64,000 nt of DNA. Source: Zunongwangia atlantica 22II14-10F7. GTDB lineage: Bacteria > Bacteroidota > Bacteroidia > Flavobacteriales > Flavobacteriaceae. Positions 61,247 through 64,000 of this stretch are shown here, piece by piece. Each line of letters opens with the position of its first letter. Position 1 is the stretch's first letter. The translations under genes were made by a program, and so were the position numbers. The notes below the pieces were generated by a model. That model was not told where the DNA came from and did no database searches. It saw only the letters and a list, made by a program, of their open reading frames with translations. The DNA lies in contig NZ_ARYN01000003.1 of NCBI RefSeq assembly GCF_002094855.1, forward strand, positions 186,001 through 250,000, in the 5' to 3' direction.

Positions 61247-62275
61247 TTATTTTTCTTCGGAAGGAATTTCCAGGATGGTTTTTGTTGAAACCGGAGTGCC
61301 TAGATTTGGTGTTCCATCTTTATTCCAACTAATTTTCTGCATTCTGGGCGATCTTTTTCCGCCACAACCATCTCCTGAATTATCGTTAGCATGGTATAAT
61401 ATCCAATCCTCTTTCCCATCTGGAGATTTAAAAAAGGAATTATGCCCTGGTGCATACACGCCATTTTCTTTAGACCATGCAAAAATTGGCTTCTTGTGTT
61501 TTTCCCAGTTCTTAGGATCCATAAGATCTTTCCCTTTAAGCTGAAGTAATCCCAGCGTATAAAAATCGGTCCAACAACCACTCCCAGAAAAAACAATAAA
61601 AACTTCTTTCCCGTTCGATAAAAATTGTGGTCCTTCATTTACCAATACGTGGGGACCTCCTTCCCATCGGGTTTCCCAATCGTAAGTTGGTGTAGCGATC
61701 TTTTGTCTTTTCCCTTCCATTGTGGTTGGATTTTTCATTTTTGAAATGAATAGATCCTGGCGACCATTTTCATCTCCTTCCCAACCAGACCAAATCATAT
61801 ATAACTGTCCTTTATGTTTGAAGACATTCCCATCAATCGCCCATTTATCTGAAGGAGTGGCCAGTTTCCCTTTAAATTTCCAACTATCGTTCATTGGATC
61901 TCCTGAAGTATTTTCTAAGACATACATACGGTGATTATTATTATCACCGTTATCTGCAGCAAAATACACGTACCAGTTCCCATCGATCATATGAACTTCT
62001 GGCGCCCATAACTCCTTAGAATACATGGTATTCTTGGGCGGTGTCCAAATCGTGGTTTTTTCTGCCGTTTTTAGATCGGCAAGATTTTTCGTTTTCCATA
62101 ACACTAATTGATTTTGCAGTGTATGGATGTAATAATAATACCCATCATGGTACGTACTGTAGGGGTCTGCACCAGAAGGTAAAAGCGGATTGGTAAATGT
62201 TTTTTGCTGACCAAAACCTGTCCCGCAAAACATTACCAAACTCAGCACTAAAATGATTTTTAAACTTCTTTTCAT
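61247..62275 (-). CDS. Secreted GH43-family glycosidase (second)
   Basis: 342 residues. Signal peptide KIILVLSLVMFCGTGFGQ. Propeller with GH43 residues: Asp in SGADPYSTYHDG (base), Asp in KWAIDGNVFKHKG (modulator), Glu in VNEGPQFLSNG (acid). KELWAPEVHMIDGNWYVYFA is a typical GH43 segment. The sequence differs clearly from the GH43 at 50354, so the two probably act on different linkages. It follows DUF3823 by 76 bp in the same operon. Confidence 0.92.
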   Translation of the reverse strand: MKRSLKIILVLSLVMFCGTGFGQQKTFTNPLLPSGADPYSTYHDGYYYYIHTLQNQLVLWKTKNLADLKTAEKTTIWTPPKNTMYSKELWAPEVHMIDGNWYVYFAADNGDNNNHRMYVLENTSGDPMNDSWKFKGKLATPSDKWAIDGNVFKHKGQLYMIWSGWEGDENGRQDLFISKMKNPTTMEGKRQKIATPTYDWETRWEGGPHVLVNEGPQFLSNGKEVFIVFSGSGCWTDFYTLGLLQLKGKDLMDPKNWEKHKKPIFAWSKENGVYAPGHNSFFKSPDGKEDWILYHANDNSGDGCGGKRSPRMQKISWNKDGTPNLGTPVSTKTILEIPSEEK

Positions 62276-62351
62276 TGTGGGTGTTTAGAAAAAAGAAGTT
62301 CCGAAGGAATTAAAGCCGCTCCGGAAACTTCCTAAGGTTAACATGGATGTA

Positions 62352-63095
62352 TTATAATTCTAATTTTACTGTTGGTGTAAATAAAAGATCCTCTACACCT
62401 ATAATCTTAATCCCAACCCTGGCAAAAACATAATCACGATCGTAATTGGCCGTATTTGGAAGACTTACCGATAAATTAATATTGTTTATATCTGAAAGAT
62501 CGCCCGGTCCTTCCTGCACGATATCATAAGCCTCTCTGTTATTATAGCGATCACCGTCATTAATGTTATACTCTGCCCAGTTAGAAACCAATTCAGCTTT
62601 ATTAAGATATAGATTTACATATTCTATACCTCTGGCATTATCTCCTGTAATAATCTGATCCAGATCTACAGAAGCATTCACTCTACCTCCACTAATAGTG
62701 ATATCTGAATTTTCAACGATGTAAAACGGAGTAACTTCAATATCCATCATCGTATCTCCATTTAAAGAAAAGAAAATCGTATCTGCAGCCTGAGCACTTT
62801 GTTCCTGAGCCACCCAGGGTCCCTGCCCATTTACGAATTTCAATTTATAATCACCGTCAAAAAACCTTCCGCTATATGATCCATCTGGAGCGATATGTAC
62901 ATCGAGTGGTGCTAAAGCTCCAAAACCTGGTTGCCATAATTGAAACCTTACCTGAGAAGGGCCAACTTCTATTGGCATCCCGTTATAAACCACGCTTCCA
63001 TTAAATATAGATTGCGGCTCTTCATAATTGTCTATCTCACATGAAGCCAGACTTAAAACTAACCCCATGAATAATATATAATACTTCAACTTCAT
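62352..63095 (-). CDS. DUF3823 surface lipoprotein
   Basis: 247 residues from the ATG at 63095, chosen because it begins MKLKYYILFMGLVLSLASCE, a lipoprotein signal with Cys19, and lies 17 bp after the SusD stop. An upstream ATG at 63134 would overlap susD and add 13 residues. The N-terminal domain (FNGSVVYNGMPIEVGPSQVRFQLWQ in part, PDGSYSGRFFDGDYKLKF) is the DUF3823 (PF12866) fold, found next to SusD in many polysaccharide loci as a surface glycan-binding protein. Confidence 0.88.
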   Translation of the reverse strand: MKLKYYILFMGLVLSLASCEIDNYEEPQSIFNGSVVYNGMPIEVGPSQVRFQLWQPGFGALAPLDVHIAPDGSYSGRFFDGDYKLKFVNGQGPWVAQEQSAQAADTIFFSLNGDTMMDIEVTPFYIVENSDITISGGRVNASVDLDQIITGDNARGIEYVNLYLNKAELVSNWAEYNINDGDRYNNREAYDIVQEGPGDLSDINNINLSVSLPNTANYDRDYVFARVGIKIIGVEDLLFTPTVKLEL

Positions 63096-63111
63096 AATAT
63101 TCGATTTAAGA

Positions 63112-64000
63112 TTATTGATTAGGGTTTCTAACAATTAATGGGTTATTAGTTAGTATATTCTGACCAATTTCAGAATAATAATTTCCTAACTGAAAATTAT
63201 CTGCTCCCGTTACACGGTTAGGCTTAACAATTTTAAATAACCAGTCTCCGTCGTTTGGATCTCCCGGGTTGTAATATTTATAAGGCCATAAACCGAAAGG
63301 CTGAGTTCTTCTTTTAGTAGCATCACCAATGTTTGAAACTAAATCACTAGCCTCCATACTAATCCCATCTAATACCTGGTCTGCAATTCTCCAACGTTTA
63401 AGGTCAAAGAAATGAAGCCCTTCAAAGGCAAATTCTACATAACGCTCGTGTGCTATACGATCAAAATTAATATCAGCCGCAGTTAATTCAGTAGTGATAC
63501 CAGCTCTGCTTCTTACGCGGTTCATATATTCTGCCGCAAGTTCATTCTGCCCAAGTTCGAAGGCAGCTTCAGCAGCATTTAAAAGTACCTCAGCAAAACG
63601 GTAACGTACAAACCAAACATCACTACGAACACCACGCTGACCTGAACCCGATTTTGGATCCTGATATTTTCTAATATAAAATCCAGTTTGTGCGGTAAAC
63701 TCAACTCCATCTATAGGACCATCAAAACCAACTACCTGAATTGGGCCATCACTACCTGCTACTTCTTTTTGCTGTCCTCTGGAATCTCCACTTACAACCG
63801 TACCATCTTCAAGCTGTAATCCTGCCCAAATATCGGTCTCTCGATCTTTAAAGGTAGACCCGGGAACAATTACAGTTCCTTCTAATCTCGCATCGCGGTT
63901 AGCAAAAAGGTCTTGTGGATCATCATATAAGATATATTCGCCACTTTCATCCATTATTGGTAATGGCTCGTATTCACCTTCTATAGTTTCGAAAGATTGT
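63112..64000 (-). CDS. SusD/RagB-family lipoprotein (N-terminus beyond window)
   Basis: The frame is open from 64000 down to the stop at 63112 (296 residues visible), so the N-terminal signal and TPR part are missing. Visible are DVWFVRYRFAEVLLNAAEAAFELGQ (split), AAEYMNRVRSRAGITTELTAADI, IAHERYVEFAFEGLHFFDLKRWRIADQVL (in part) and the C-terminal PNRVTGADNFQLGNYYSEIGQNILTNNP, the SusD_RagB (PF07980) C-terminal region. It binds glycan at the surface with a SusC partner that must lie further right. It is the first visible gene of the locus. Confidence 0.92.
   Translation of the reverse strand, partial: QSFETIEGEYEPLPIMDESGEYILYDDPQDLFANRDARLEGTVIVPGSTFKDRETDIWAGLQLEDGTVVSGDSRGQQKEVAGSDGPIQVVGFDGPIDGVEFTAQTGFYIRKYQDPKSGSGQRGVRSDVWFVRYRFAEVLLNAAEAAFELGQNELAAEYMNRVRSRAGITTELTAADINFDRIAHERYVEFAFEGLHFFDLKRWRIADQVLDGISMEASDLVSNIGDATKRRTQPFGLWPYKYYNPGDPNDGDWLFKIVKPNRVTGADNFQLGNYYSEIGQNILTNNPLIVRNPNQ

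Noticed and set aside
63096-63134. Upstream start of the DUF3823 gene
   Set aside because: It would overlap the SusD gene and push the lipoprotein signal inward; the ATG at 63095 gives a standard lipobox.

Overview
The window is about 64 kb of AT-rich DNA from a member of the Bacteroidota, most likely a (marine) Flavobacteriaceae species. The grounds are two SusC/SusD-type uptake loci, M56 (BlaR1-like) peptidases carrying TonB-like C-termini, TAnnTTTG-type promoter motifs, many Cys-terminated lipoprotein signals, and families such as DUF4230, DUF4260, DUF885 and GH127. No exact species is claimed. I see no insertion sequence, phage, plasmid or CRISPR array.

Layout. (1) 1-9.8 kb: the end of a sugar-utilisation cluster on the minus strand (ROK kinase, secreted TIM-barrel-like hydrolase with a LacI-type operator-like palindrome upstream). 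Facing away from it is a SusC/SusD pair followed by a secreted DUF885 peptidase, which looks like a peptide rather than glycan uptake unit. (2) 10.2-14.9 kb: tRNA-Leu(UAG), an M20 dipeptidase, then an overlapping pair of M23 endopeptidase and a second DUF885 peptidase. (3) 15.6-22.4 kb: minus-strand housekeeping genes (YdjM-like membrane protein, membrane-anchored MutS-like ATPase, MmcQ/YjbR, DUF4230, DUF4260, cyclase, HemW, RuvC), then a divergent glycosyltransferase. (4) 23.7-24.5 kb: an intergenic block of three tandem ~200 bp imperfect repeats, with related sequence elsewhere in the window. (5) 24.9-32.5 kb: a BlaI repressor followed by three M56/TonB_C fusion proteins in a row, an unknown secreted protein, a TPR protein and a free-standing relative of the TonB-like C-terminal domain. 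(6) 32.9-50.2 kb: mixed genes, including trehalose-phosphatase, a degenerate histidine kinase, LrgAB with a creatininase, flavin monooxygenase, Usp, YihY, a LOV-like protein lacking the photoactive Cys, a thioesterase with an in-frame stop, SDR, carboxylesterase, a Fur-family regulator and dihydroxyacetone kinase. (7) 50.3-64 kb: a minus-strand polysaccharide utilisation locus (GH43, GH2, GH127, GtaA-like, aldose epimerase, GH5-like, GH43, DUF3823, SusD) that runs off the right edge and points to an arabinose-containing plant or algal polysaccharide.

How the parts work together. In the right-hand locus, SusD and DUF3823 should bind glycan at the cell surface. The secreted or lipid-anchored glycosidases should trim it, and aldose epimerase should convert the released sugar to the usable anomer. 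In the left-hand locus the SusC/SusD transporter and DUF885 peptidase suggest peptide capture, with M20, M23 and DUF885 enzymes next door. The BlaI/M56 cluster is the most unusual system in the window: three paralogous membrane metallopeptidases share one repressor, and four proteins carry the same two-cysteine TonB-like module. All function assignments are from reading motifs and domain order by eye; no database search was run.
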